From: Brachycybe producta
Lineage: Eukaryota > Arthropoda > Diplopoda > Playtdesmida > Andrognathidae
Length of the DNA: 64,000 nt
Assembly: GCA_036925085.1 (NCBI GenBank)
Contig: JAUPFP010000006.1
Location: 9,477,461-9,541,460, forward strand
Direction of reading: 5' to 3'
In this document: piece after piece, positions 28,638 through 40,200 of the stretch
How positions within the stretch are numbered: position 1 is the first letter of the stretch
Layout of the letters: each line of letters starts with the position of its first letter
Made by a program: the position numbers and the translations under genes
The notes under the pieces: model-generated
The model's input: the letters and a program-made list of their open reading frames with translations, nothing else
What the model was told of the DNA's origin: nothing
Databases searched by the model: none

Positions 28638-30870
28638 ATGGCGGCATCAGCTGATAACTCGGATTCTAATGGCAATGGCCTTTTATTGTATCATTATTAT
28701 GGTTCTTATTATTCGCAAAAAGTGAGATTCTTTGTTTGTGCATTTGTTCGTTTGTTTTCTGTTTTTGACATATAAGATTCTATGTTTTGTAGTTCAAATG
28801 CGAGGAGTAGGACAAATGTGGCTCTTTGTATACTTAACATTGTAAATCCACTGCCCCAATTCTTATGTTAAAACCACATTAGCCGTACATCATTTATTAT
28901 AATAGCTTTTATTGTGACGGATTCGTGGGTTCAATTGTTTGAATGGTTTTAAGTCTGCAATGTCTAAAACAGTTTTATCTGAAACGCAGAAAACTGGAGA
29001 AGCTTGCAACATAATGCAAAAAATCGTTGAAGAATTGCATAAATGCGCAAGAAATTATTTAAAAATGTGCTGACATACAACAAGAAATTGCAAAATTGCA
29101 TTGGAAACTTGTGAAATTTCACTGAAACTTTGAAGAAATCTTGCAAATTTGTCTATATTTTAACAGTTTTTTGTTGAGTTATGAAATGAATATTGATGGA
29201 TAGTTCAGTTTATGTATTTCTTTTTTCATTTCGTAATCTTAAGTTTATGCATTTTTTTTTTCAGGTCGTGATGGCGTTACACGAAAAGAACTTAAAGTAC
29301 AAGTCTCATATGGTTCAGTTGTTGCGTTTTGATCAGTACGAACCATGGTTTATGAGACTTAATCCGAAAGGTCAGGTACCCGTTCTCAAGGACGGTGTCA
29401 AGGTCATTCCTGACTCGACTCGAATCATCGACTACTTGGAGGACAATTTTAGCAATGGTTTAAAGTAGTTACAAAAGAGTTTATTATGATTCTCCCGTAA
29501 CTTTTTACCTTACTGTGTCTTGCAGGTGATACGCCGAGACTTTGGCTCGAAAGGGGAAGCGAACGGGTTGCGAAGATGCATCACTTTTGTGAAATCCTCG
29601 CAAATATTCCGATCGAGACGATTACGATCGGTTGTCTAAAGTACAAAGAGTTAACGAAAGACATGAAAGTTCCTCTGTTTATGCGGAAAGCTTTGTTAAG
29701 TGAGTTTAGACGATCGACATGGTGCAGAAAAAGGATGAGAACTCTAAAGATTTTAACATTTAGTAGGAAACTAGAAGAGTAAATGAAGGTGTATAAGGTA
29801 CATTTTCATGACGTTGTTTTTAAAAAATAAACTTTTCAAAATTTGGAAAATTATTTCTGAAAATTTGTTTACTCTTCTAGTTTTAATTAAGGCGGTTTAT
29901 GAACAGCTGATTTTTGAACTTTGGATTATTATGGATTTGAGAAGCAACATTAAGGAGAATTTTCACGTTCATATTTTTCAAAATAAACTTTTTAATAACT
30001 TTTAATAACAAAATAACTTTTAAAATAAACTTTTTGGTTCATTCTCAAACTTGACATAAACATTTTTTTTTTGAAAGATAAAAATGAAATTACCCTTGAG
30101 GGATTGAGCTACCCTTTTAGTTTTCCGTAATTTAACTTCTGAAAGACAGACTAATCGGAGTACAAGGGGCGTATACACTTGACGAACCACCGTAAATCTT
30201 GAAATTAATCTTGCTGGGTTTTGATGATTCATCGTGATTCTGTTTCGTACTCAAGGATTCTGATTCTTCGTTCGTTTAGATTCGAGTACAAAGTGCTTGG
30301 AAGTTTTAGACGGTTTGGCAAAGAAATATCCCGAGTTTGCTGAACACTACCTACGTAAGCGTAACCGGATCTGGCAACGAAGTCCAGAGAACCAGAGGTT
30401 AGACGACGTCCGACTGAAACTTGACGAACTGGAGATGACGTTCGACAAAATCGAAGAAGAACTCGGATCTCACGTCGTCGAAGGTTTAGTTCGAAAGTTT
30501 TAAACGACATTGTCTCTTAAATCCCTTTTTTTTTCTTCTCTCTTTTCTTTTAGAGTTTTCTGATTGGTGGCTTTGTAGCGATTGTTTCACGGTCGCAGAT
30601 GTTTCGTTAACGGTCCTTCTGAATTGGCTTTCATGTCTCGGATTGGATCAAAGGTATTGGGGTGAGGGACGTAGGCCCCATTTAGCCTCTTACTTCCGTA
30701 GAGTACAATCGAGGGAGTCTTTCGTTAAGACTTTCGCTCGGATGCCGAGGTTTGTACAAATATTAGCTTCGTTAGACGCTCTTAAGGAGAAAGCTCCACT
30801 CATTATCAGTACGTCGGTCTTTTTGGCCGCTGTTGTTGTCGGTTTATACGTTTACAAATGTCGTAATTGA
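28638..30870 (+). CDS. GDAP1: Ganglioside-induced differentiation-associated protein 1, complete
   Basis: GDAP1 is a tail-anchored GST-like protein of the mitochondrial outer membrane that acts in fission and redox homeostasis. Exons: 28638-28721, 29265-29457, 29526-29699, 30280-30483, 30554-30870; phases 0, 1, 1, 1 agree, giving 323 residues (358 in humans). The N-terminal thioredoxin-like GST domain shows LLLYHYYGSYYSQK and FDQYEPWFMRLNPKGQVPVL, then RIIDYLEDNF. The GDAP1-specific inter-helix loop follows (CLEVLDGLAKKYPEFAEHYL, with LDDVRLKLDELEMTFDKIEE). The C-terminal GST half has DCFTVADVSLTVLLNWL and RYWGEGRRPHLASYFRRVQS, and the last 25 residues (LIISTSVFLAAVVVGLYVYK) form the tail anchor. 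The start is the first in-frame ATG after an AT-rich leader. Intron 3 carries a family R repeat. Confidence 0.94.
29745..30170. repeat. Family R repeat in GDAP1 intron 3
   Basis: It shows TTTAGTAGGAAACTAGAAG, TATGAACAGCTGATTTTTG, and the inverted half ACCCTTTTAGTTTTCCGTAA with TGAAAGACAGACTAATCGGA. Confidence 0.75.
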
Positions 30871-31164
30871 GTCTCGCACGAGGTTAAACGCGATTATTTT
30901 TATTATTTTTATCTCTTCTCTTTCTCTCGATACCATCATTCCTTTTTAACGTGCAGTCTTTTATTTTCTAAATGAGTTCCTCTGGGGGAGAAAAAAACAT
31001 TGCAGGAAAGAACCATAATTATATTTGTAAAAATTGTCGGGGCTCCTCTAAGTCATTACTTTGTTGTATAATTATTAATTAATGAGCGCGTAGCACTCGG
31101 GTTTTAAAAAGAAGCACATGTTCGTAAATAAACGTTGTTTTATTTGTAAATGATTTTAATTTTT

Positions 31165-31350
31165 AACTTTGTTTTATTAACAGCTGATTTTCAAGTTTGT
31201 CGTGATTTTTGCATTTTTGCATTTCATGTTAATATCTTTTAAAATAAGCTTTTTGCTTATTTTAAAAGATGTCAACATGAAAATACCCTTCTAGTTTCTA
31301 AAACGCTTTATAGTTTTTCTTAATTTTGCGTCTGAAAGACAGTAACCAGA
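31165..31350. repeat. Family R repeat folded into a short hairpin
   Basis: CATGTTAATATCTTTTAAAA and its complement, TTTTAAAAGATGTCAACATG, are separated by a very short loop near 31255, then ACCCTTCTAGTTTCTAAAAC follows. Confidence 0.75.
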
Positions 31351-31909
31351 GTTCGAGGAGAACCATGTTAACATGTTAAACTCATGTTAATCTATGACGG
31401 CATAGCGAGGAAAGGCTGCATTAGAGGCTATTTTTGTTAGCAACCATGAGAATTTTTAAACGAAAAACGTTGCTTAAACTTAAACAAAGCTAAACACATA
31501 AACTTTTGAGTGTTTTCTTGCATCACGTTTTAAGCTTTGCTTTATTTTAAGAAACTGTTCCGAATATGAGGTTTAAGGTTGTAGCCGATAATCTCGTATC
31601 ACAAAATTCATCACCGTGAACAGAACACATAATGAAAACTTAAATTGCATAACATTTTAATATCATAATTATAAGTTCATTTAAAATAATGTGTACAAGG
31701 TTTCAACAAACAACAAAGAAAAAAAAAAAAAACTAAACCCCCCCCCCCCCCCAAAAAAAAAAACATCAAAGGCCTTAATAATATATATTTAAAATAATTT
31801 AAAATTAAATAAGTGTGATTTGGTGGGAATCGTTGTGAAAATGCTGTTATTGCTATAGGTGTGCGAAATAGTGTTTGATTTTGAACTTCAATGGATTTTG
31901 CCCACTGTA

Positions 31910-32150
31910 GTCGGCATTTTTGCAATCACGAGCCACTTTTAGTTGTCGAGATGGACTGCAAAAAGTGGTCGGCGTCTGGCCGAAACTGAAGACTTGACTA
32001 CCAGTGGAGTAGTCCTAGTGTAATTGAATGAACCTCAAAAAGTGATCGTATAAAGTCGACACGAGTGGCCGATTTTCAGCCGAACGCCAACTACTTTTTA
32101 CAGGTCATCTCGACCACTAAAAGTCGCTTGGCTGTAAACGTTCTACAGTT
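31910..32150. mobile_element. Inverted-repeat MITE-like element
   Basis: Arms of about 75 bp mirror each other: GTCGGCATTTTTGCAATCAC onwards on the left, and the complement CGTTTACAGCCAAGCGACTT on the right. No clear target duplication was found. Confidence 0.55.
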
Positions 32151-32734
32151 GTGTTTATATTCGTCATTTTGTGATCAAGTCCTTTCTAATCTTGTGTTCG
32201 ATTAGAATACAAATTCAAGAGGACGTTATCGTGAAATGCCGACTATAAACGCAACATTAAAAGGTGCAATTCAAACAGATTAGTTTTTAATATTTTAAAA
32301 AAATACAAAGATACAGAGATAAATATAAGGTGGCGTTTTTGAAATTCTGATGAATCAAACCGCTTAATAACCGTTGACATTATACGTTCAGATATCTGTA
32401 CACATTCCTTTATTTATCGATTTGTTCAGCTGTTTCTATGCTGACCTATGAAAAAGCATAATAAACTGATGAATAAAAGAATGCGATGTTTGAATTAATA
32501 TTTACGTCACTTATCATTCAACTGTTCATGATTAAAAATGTGCTAATAAGTTAGAAAAATATGGAAGAATTTAAGAAATATAGTTTTTCTGTTTTTTTGT
32601 TTTTTTTTATAAGTGATGACGATTTTTAAAACGTTTTTATTAACCCAACATAATCGAAACTTCATGATTAAATTAATTAGCACAGAAGAAAAATTTTGTA
32701 CAAAAGTCATATTTTTTATCTTGAAATTGACTGT

Positions 32735-33847
32735 TCATGATTTGTCTTCGTAGTCAACAGTCTGTCCGTTCCTCGTCATCTTGGGTCTTGCGATGATGAT
32801 CGACCGCCTTCTGCTGCTTTCGTTCGAACTCTTGAGGTCCGAGAACTTAAAGAGACCCTGACCCGGTAAACCTGGCGACTGTTCGTTGAGATACCAGACA
32901 CGATACGTCGCAAACCACGTCAAGATGGCTATGATTCCGGCGGCGACCTTCTGAGCCATTGAATGATAATAGAGAACCGTTCCAAACACCTGAAAATCCC
33001 ATACGAGACTCAAGAAAGTGAGACCTACGAAGAGACTCTTGACGTAGATGCCGTCGCGATCGTAAGACGTCCTCAGATGTTTCAGTTCGTCGGCCGAAAG
33101 GGTTGCTAATGGACTGTCTTCGTCGTATTCATAGTCACGTATCAAATCTTTGATCCTTTCCCATCCTTTGATCGATTTCGATTCTTCGTGTATCAGGAGA
33201 CTGCAATAAATAAGAAGAAAAACGTGACCGGAGACGTCGAAACCTCGCCAACGGAATCCCTTTTCGATACAAGCATCTCGTAAGAGATTCTTAGTCTCAA
33301 TTGCAACAGATTCGCCTACGATAGGACCGACACAGTAACCGGTTACAGCCTCGATGGCTGTGAACGTAGTCGTCCATCCGTACCAGCAAAGAGTACCGAT
33401 TAAAAGTCGTGACAGGTGTCTCTGGATACGAACTTTGTTTCCGCAGCAGTAAACGTTGCTAGTAAAATAAACAAAAGCTCCGACAACTGTTAAAGTCCAA
33501 CCCCAACTAAGTTTAGCAAAATATTTATTGAGTATTCCGTTCTTTTGCCATAGAATGTTCTTTGGAAGCGGAAAAAAGTCGCACAGAACGGATCCAAAGA
33601 GTAGAACGATTCCATAAGCGGCAACTTTATGAGCTGTGTTCATCAAAAGAACTCTTCTACAGCCATGAATCAACAATAAAACAACCATCTGTTGGATGGA
33701 CATAGGTTCTGATACAGGTTTAATACCTTTAGGACCATCTTTAGGTCTCTCTGAGCCACGGTTCCACTTTAAAGCACTTTGTTTCGGACTTTTAACGGTC
33801 GATTTCTTCGTTACGGCCATCATGACCTTCTTCTCCTCATTGAACAT
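32735..33847 (-). CDS. FITM2: Fat storage-inducing transmembrane protein (FIT2 family), intronless
   Basis: FIT2 proteins are ER membrane acyl-CoA diphosphatases of the lipid phosphate phosphatase type, needed for lipid droplet formation. One uninterrupted reading frame gives 370 residues (human FITM2 has 262; invertebrate forms are often longer). About six hydrophobic segments are visible. The two catalytic His regions are present: FDVSGHVFLLIYCSLLIHEE, and VLYYHSMAQKVAAGIIAILT, followed by the conserved SPGLPGQG tail. The extra length lies in a Lys/Arg/Ser-rich N-terminus and in an acidic, charged loop after the first His (GWERIKDLIRDYEYDEDSP). Met codons at residues 1, 9 and 10 all could start. 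It is head to head with VAC14, with 398 bp between starts. A single long exon among intron-rich neighbours is unusual here, but there is no poly(A) tail or other sign of retrocopying. Confidence 0.92.
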   Translation of the reverse strand: MFNEEKKVMMAVTKKSTVKSPKQSALKWNRGSERPKDGPKGIKPVSEPMSIQQMVVLLLIHGCRRVLLMNTAHKVAAYGIVLLFGSVLCDFFPLPKNILWQKNGILNKYFAKLSWGWTLTVVGAFVYFTSNVYCCGNKVRIQRHLSRLLIGTLCWYGWTTTFTAIEAVTGYCVGPIVGESVAIETKNLLRDACIEKGFRWRGFDVSGHVFLLIYCSLLIHEESKSIKGWERIKDLIRDYEYDEDSPLATLSADELKHLRTSYDRDGIYVKSLFVGLTFLSLVWDFQVFGTVLYYHSMAQKVAAGIIAILTWFATYRVWYLNEQSPGLPGQGLFKFSDLKSSNESSRRRSIIIARPKMTRNGQTVDYEDKS

Positions 33848-34245
33848 TCAACAAAATTTGATAAAGCAGACGACAGACACCACTTTTTAAAAATAGCCGC
33901 CGCCGCCGCTACTGAATTTTTTTAAATCTATTAGCAAAACTATTACACACGGTACAGAAATATTAGTTTGGTTTATTGAAAGGATTACCTGTATTTTTGA
34001 AATTATTTTTTTTATTATGTTCAAAACAACAAAATATTCAATTGAATTACTATTATTACATCTTCAGCTGTTGAATATTTCGTTGTCGGCTAATTTCGCT
34101 CGCAAGCTGCCGCCGCCGCCGCCGCTCATTGTGTTCTGCTAAATGGCGCTAATATCGTGGTATATGCTTATCACATGTTTTTACGCGGTTTTTTACGCCC
34201 TGCAGTAATGGACAACGTAATTTCTGACTGATTTTGTCGAGGAAA
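33848..34245. promoter_or_regulatory. Divergent promoter region between FITM2 and VAC14
   Basis: Both starts lie within 400 bp. Two (GCC)n-type blocks stand out in AT-rich sequence, at 33896-33909 and at 34107-34126. AAATGGCGCTAAT follows at 34141. There is no obvious TATA box near either start. Shared promoter function is inferred. Confidence 0.5.
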
Positions 34246-37200
34246 ATGACTGAAAAGGATTACGCACCGCTCAGTGCGGCATGCGTTCGTGCTCTTAATG
34301 ATAAACTATACGAAAAACGGAAGACTGCAGCGTTAGAAATCGAAAAGTAACTGTTTTAGCGAATGAAAACTAATACAATAGGGCTAATGTGGTTCTTCAC
34401 TTTAAAACTTGCCTACTTTACTCGTTGACTTTTAGATTGAAAGCTTCATTAGTCCGACTTGCTATTTGTGAATTTCTTATTATATGTATTTCTTCTTTAT
34501 TTCACGCGAAATTATAGAATGGTGAAGGACTTCGTCGCTGTCAACGATACGTTACACATTCAGAGGCTTTTAAAGATTCTTGGGAAGGATTTTAGTGGTT
34601 CGCAGAATCCTCACAGTCGAAAAGGTGGATTGATCGGTTTAGCGGCGATGGCCATCGCACTGGGAAAGGTTTGGACGTCGTTTTATACACGTAATTTTGT
34701 AGGAAATTTGCAGGAGACAGGGAAACTGTTCATAAAATTGCAAAGAAATAGAAATAATTTGAAAAAGTTGTTAGGAAACAGAGAAATTGTTAATAGAACT
34801 TGAAAGAAATAGAAATAATTTTAAGAAAGTGGCAGAAAACAGTAAAACTGTTTATAAAACTGCAAAGAAATAGAAAGAATGCGAAGTAATTTTCAAAAGC
34901 AACATAAGTTAAGTTTGCAGAAAATTGCTGAATTCTACTGTTTTCTACGCGAGTCCTTTTCGTCACTTTAATATGTTGAAGTTGTGGTTTTCGTACGATT
35001 CTAGGAGACAGCGACGTATATCGAGGAACTTGTACATCCGATACTAAACTGTTTCACGGATCCGGACAGTAGAGTTCGTTATTATGCCTGCGAGGCGCTC
35101 TATAACGTCGTAAAGGTATCTAGAGGTTCCGTTTTAACGCTCTTCAATAGTATCTTTGATGCTCTGAGTAGACTTTCGGCCGATCCCGATCAGAACGTTA
35201 AGAACGCTTTTGAGATGTTGGATCGCCTCATGCAGGTGAAGTCTCGTTTTCTTTCGTGTTCACGTTGCTCGTTGTGACTGTTAAGGCGTTTTGTACAGGA
35301 CATTGTGACTGAGAGTTCGTCTTTTGATCTCGTTGCTTTCATGCCACTTTTACGAGAGCGAATCTACTCTAGAAACACCTTCGGAAAACAGTTCATCGTC
35401 TCGTGGGTAACACAACTTAACCCTTTTTTTTAGTTGCACACCAGATTATCATCGGTTGTTTCTTGTATGTCGAAAGATATCGACTCTCGATTCTGTTCCC
35501 GATATCGACATGTTGGTTTTTCTTCCCGAGATATTGGACGGAATGTTTTGTATACTAGAAGATCCTACGATTGAGATTAAGAAATGGTGATTTTGTAGTT
35601 TTTTTTTTTGTTTGATAATTTATGTTATTGGAAATGAAACTGAAATCTTGAATTTGTAAAACTGCAAATTCGAGTTTGTTTTAAGGAAGTTTTAAAGTGT
35701 AAGCGCCCTGCAAACTTTGATTAGTTTGTCTTTTAAACAGAAATTTTAAAGTGTTTTAGAAACTAGAAGGGTAGCTTAGACACTTCTTGTGGTTTTAAGA
35801 TGTAAACGCCTCTCGAACTCTTAATTATTTGTTCTTTCATGTGCACAATTAAGAGAAACTTGAATGTGTTTTTACGAACGAGAAGGCTAGCTCCATCACT
35901 TAAGGGTGTTTTTACGTAGGTGTCTTTCATAAGAAAAGAAGCTTGTTACGTGAGCCAATGACCCAACTTTAAGCAGACCATGCTTATCAGATGATATTCT
36001 TTGAATTTTTCACTTTAAAAAGTTTATTTTAAATGATATCAACTTGAAAATACCCTTATGTGACTGAACTTTCCTTCTAGTTTCTAAAACACTTTCAAGT
36101 TTCTCTTTATTTTGCGCATGAAAGACAGAATAATCACAAGTTCGAGGTGCGTTTACACTTTAAAACAACCTCATGTTTATTTTCACGTTGATTTTATTCA
36201 AACTAAGGGTTAACTTTATGTTTGTTTGATGATTAATTACTAAATATAGTAACTTTTAAAATTTCATTTCAGTTGTGAAACAGTTTTGGGCGAATTCTTG
36301 CGTAATATTATTCAAAACCCAACCAAAGTTAATTTTTCGGCCATGATTAATATTCTAGTCGTTCATTCAGCATCGACAGGTACAAGAAAAAAGGCTTATT
36401 TTCATTTTAAAAATGAAGAAATGATGAAAATGAAGTTGTCGTTTCTTGTTTTAAGACGAGTTGTTGCAACTGACTGCTTTAATTTGGATTAAAGAATTTA
36501 TTACTTTGTCCGGTCGAACGATGCTTCCCTTTGCTTCTGGAATCTTGACTGCCGTGCTTCCGAGTGTTGGATACGACGACGACAGTCGAAAGAATATCCT
36601 TGAGGCTTGAAGAAAAAGTTATCGAAATTATTGTTTGTCTTTAACATTCTCTTTCACGTATTCACGAAACTGCGAAGGCCGTCAATTATTGCCTGATGCA
36701 GTTAATTAACGTCGAAGACGATCGCGATTTGCCCGAAGGTTCGGATGGAACGGGTGATGGTGTCGATAATTACACGAATTCTGTAGATCCGGTAGCATGC
36801 GATGGTCGTCACATCCAGTTGAATCTTTCTCCTGTTATCGATGTTCTCACTCGTCATCTTTTGCATACTTCGATGCAAACGAAAGTCGCAGCTTTGCGAT
36901 GGATCTACCATTTACATATTAAGATACCAAATAAGGTTTTAGTTGGTATTTTTTATTAGTATTATCAAGATTTGATTATTTACAGGTTTTTAATGGATAA
37001 TTTACAGATTTTTAGACACGTTGAAGAGATTTTCCCCGTTCTTCTGAAAACTCTTTGTGATCCGTCTGACGAGGCGAGTTTTGAACACCGTTGTGTTATT
37101 TTAATTGAAATTATTTTTAGTGTTTTTCTTAGCGCTTACAGAACTCTTCAAGTAGTTATTTTGTTTTTAAGGAGCAACTTGAACGTGTTTTAAAAAGAAG

Positions 37201-40200
37201 AAGGGAGGGTCAATCATTTAACGCTATTTTAATGTTGACATCTTTTAAAATAAGCTTTTCATGGCATTTGGAAGAATGACCATACTTTCAGCAGACGATT
37301 ACTTTTTATTTATTTTATTCTATAAAAAGTTCAATTTGAAAGATATCGTGGAAATACCCTTACTCTTCTAGTTTCTAACACTTTTCAATTTCTCCTAATT
37401 GTCGCTTGGTTTTATGGACAGTTTTTTTTATAACTGTGATTATTCTGTCTTTCAGAAGCAAAACTAAGAGAAACTAGAAAGTGTTATAAAAACTACAAGG
37501 GTAGCTCGATCATTTACGTTTATTTTCATGTTGATAGCATAAAATAATCTGTTAAAAGTTAATTTTGAAATATTTCAACAAGAAAATACCCTTACTCTTC
37601 TAGTTTGTAGGAACACGTTCTAGTTTTTCTTCATTTTGCACCTTAAAACTAAATTAAATAAAATTTGATTATTCATTTCAGATTTTTTTAAAATAAAGTA
37701 TTGGCGATGTTTTTTAGATCTCGGATTTTAACTGTTTCTCTTGTTGGTAAATATCGTTTTCTATTTATTTAATAGGTGGTTTTATTGGATCTCGAAGTTT
37801 TAGCCGAAATCTCATCTTCGTCAGCAGGTCTGAAATATCAATGTAAGATGGATATTATCATACCGGAACCAGTGATGCATTTAGTTCATCGTTCGTCGAA
37901 CATGAACAGCTACTTTACGAAGTTTATGGTCAGCCTTTTGAGTATTTTTGCAACCGATCGACAGTTGCTTGAAGACAGAGGCTCGTTCATTATAAGGCAA
38001 CTTTGCCTTCTTCTAAATTCCGAAGACATCTATCGGATGTTGTCCGAGATCCTTCTTCACGACGAGGATCTACGTTTTGCTCGTCATATGGTTCAGACTT
38101 TAAATTCGATCCTATTGACATCGGCAGAACTGTTCGAACTACGAAACCAATTAAAAGATCTAGCAACGGAGGTTAATTTTTTTTTTAACATTGTATTTTT
38201 TTAAATTGATTTTTTAATCATTATTTTTGACGTTACAGAATAGTTGCTTGTTATTTTGTTGTTTATATCGTACTTGGTGCCATAATGCGGTTGCCGTCAT
38301 GTCGCTCTGCCTCTTGACGCAAAACTACGAACATGCTTGCGATCTGCTTAAAATCTTGTATCCTTCTTTTACAATACCTTTTTAATTTATTGATTACGAT
38401 GTTTTAGAATGAGTTGTTTCTTTGATCGTTGATGTTTGTTAAAACAGCGCAGATCTTGAAGTTACAGTTGAATTTCTTACGGAGATCGACAAGTTGGTTC
38501 AGTTGATCGAATCACCAATATTTACATGTAAGTATCCGATTTTGTGCATCGATTGTTTGGTGAAATTTAAAGATGCCCACGTGCATTTCCATACTTTAAC
38601 GTGACTTGAGGGGCAAGAGTTTTTTAGTGAATCTTTAACTATCAATTTGTTTTCTTAATTCTCATTAGATGAAATTTGTGTTATCAACAAAACCCTTTGA
38701 AATTAGAAGTATCAAAAATGAATGGAAGAATTGTGAGACTTTTCCATAACTATCTTGAAATGAGGACTAGGATGTTTTCTCCATCGTGTTATTTTTTCTC
38801 CCACTCGCTTGAAATTGTAATACTGACCTATTGGGTAGCCGATTTGCAAGTTAGTTTGAGGACCGGTATTTTCATTAAAGGGCTGAATTCATGGAGAAAA
38901 TCGATACAAGTGAAAAAAATCAAACTAGAAAAAAACCAAAAGCTTTTAAAATACACAAATACAATTAATTCCGCTGAAAAACCACCAAAAAAATAGAAAT
39001 CGAATCTCGAATCCGAATCCTAGAAGGTTCTCTAATCTCCCGAATCTCGAGTCTCTCGAATCCTTCACATAAGAATCTTATATTATTCATTATGAAGATA
39101 CAAATAAATGAAATAATATTAAATATTAAATTATTAATAATGAAAAACAGTGTGGCACTCAGGGTCGTCACAAGGTGATGATATTGGTGATTCGTGTACC
39201 ACCGAAATTGTAACAATCGCCGTTTTCTTGTTAGTGAACGTTTTCATTGGACGTCAGTGGAGTTCAAAACTAATTTTACCAAAATTTTTAACAGTGTTTT
39301 TTAAAGGTTAGGATGCGAAAGACGAAAAAAGCGCGAAGATTTGAATCTCGAATATTTTTCAGGATTCACGGGAATTGAGGATTCGAATGTCCCATCCGTA
39401 AAATAAACAATTGTGTTTGTTTGCACTCATAGGGTACATGGCACATTTTGTAAATGCCTTACAAAGTGATATTCAATTAGTTTTTTACCCAGCGTTTTTA
39501 GATTCTTCTTTTACTCTTTACTTTTTAAAGAAACATCTAAAATGGTTGAAAATAGTGCTTTAATTGTGTCATTGCAAAGGTTAAAAAAAAAAATAACATC
39601 AAGAGGTTAAAAATGGAGAGAAATTCAACTTTGAGCCATTTAAAAAAAATAAAATTGCAAAAAAAAAAAAAAAAAAAGTCAAAGTTGTATTTGAAACTAG
39701 AATGGTCAAGTAATGTGTTTTTAATAGAAATATTTTTTGTGAGCAAAACCTTTTATATTACTGTAGTTTGAATAAGTAAATGTAAAAAAGTATGTTTTTC
39801 TTTACAAGCTTTTATTTCTACTAAGACATGGTTTTGTTTTTGTTTTTGGGACTACTGGAGTGTAATTTGTTTTATTTTGTTAAAACGTACGTTTAATTTA
39901 AGGCATCCTCTTCGTATAACGGCGGATCCCTTGAGGGTCTGTCAAAATCTGATAAGATTAACAGGTCGCACTTAGTAGAGGCTGCTTTGTACAAAATTTC
40001 AGCTTTCTTGGTTGATGGGGACATTGGTTAAAATAGGAGGAAATAGAAAATCCACGCAAACAAACAACGGTCTCATGTCAACTTAAATAAAAGCTTGTGA
40101 AAAATACCGAACTCCACGTTATTAGCAAACAGATGGAATGGAAACTTGACTTTTTTTTTTTAAATACTTTTAAAAAAAGAGTTAATTTCAAGGCTAAAGC

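Larger units (their letters stand above)
30871..32734. other. Gene-free stretch between GDAP1 and FITM2 (3' ends converge)
   Basis: The GDAP1 3' region (AATAAA near 31129) is followed by a family R hairpin at 31165-31350, a poly-C run at 31739, and an inverted-repeat element at about 31910-32150 (TTTTAGTTGTCGAGATGGAC against TTTTAGTGGTCGAGATGACC). The rest is AT-rich with no gene seen. Confidence 0.55.

Noticed and set aside
38676-38996. 106-codon frame in VAC14 intron 12
   Set aside because: It does not match any VAC14 segment; exons 12 and 13 join in phase and cover the conserved protein without it.
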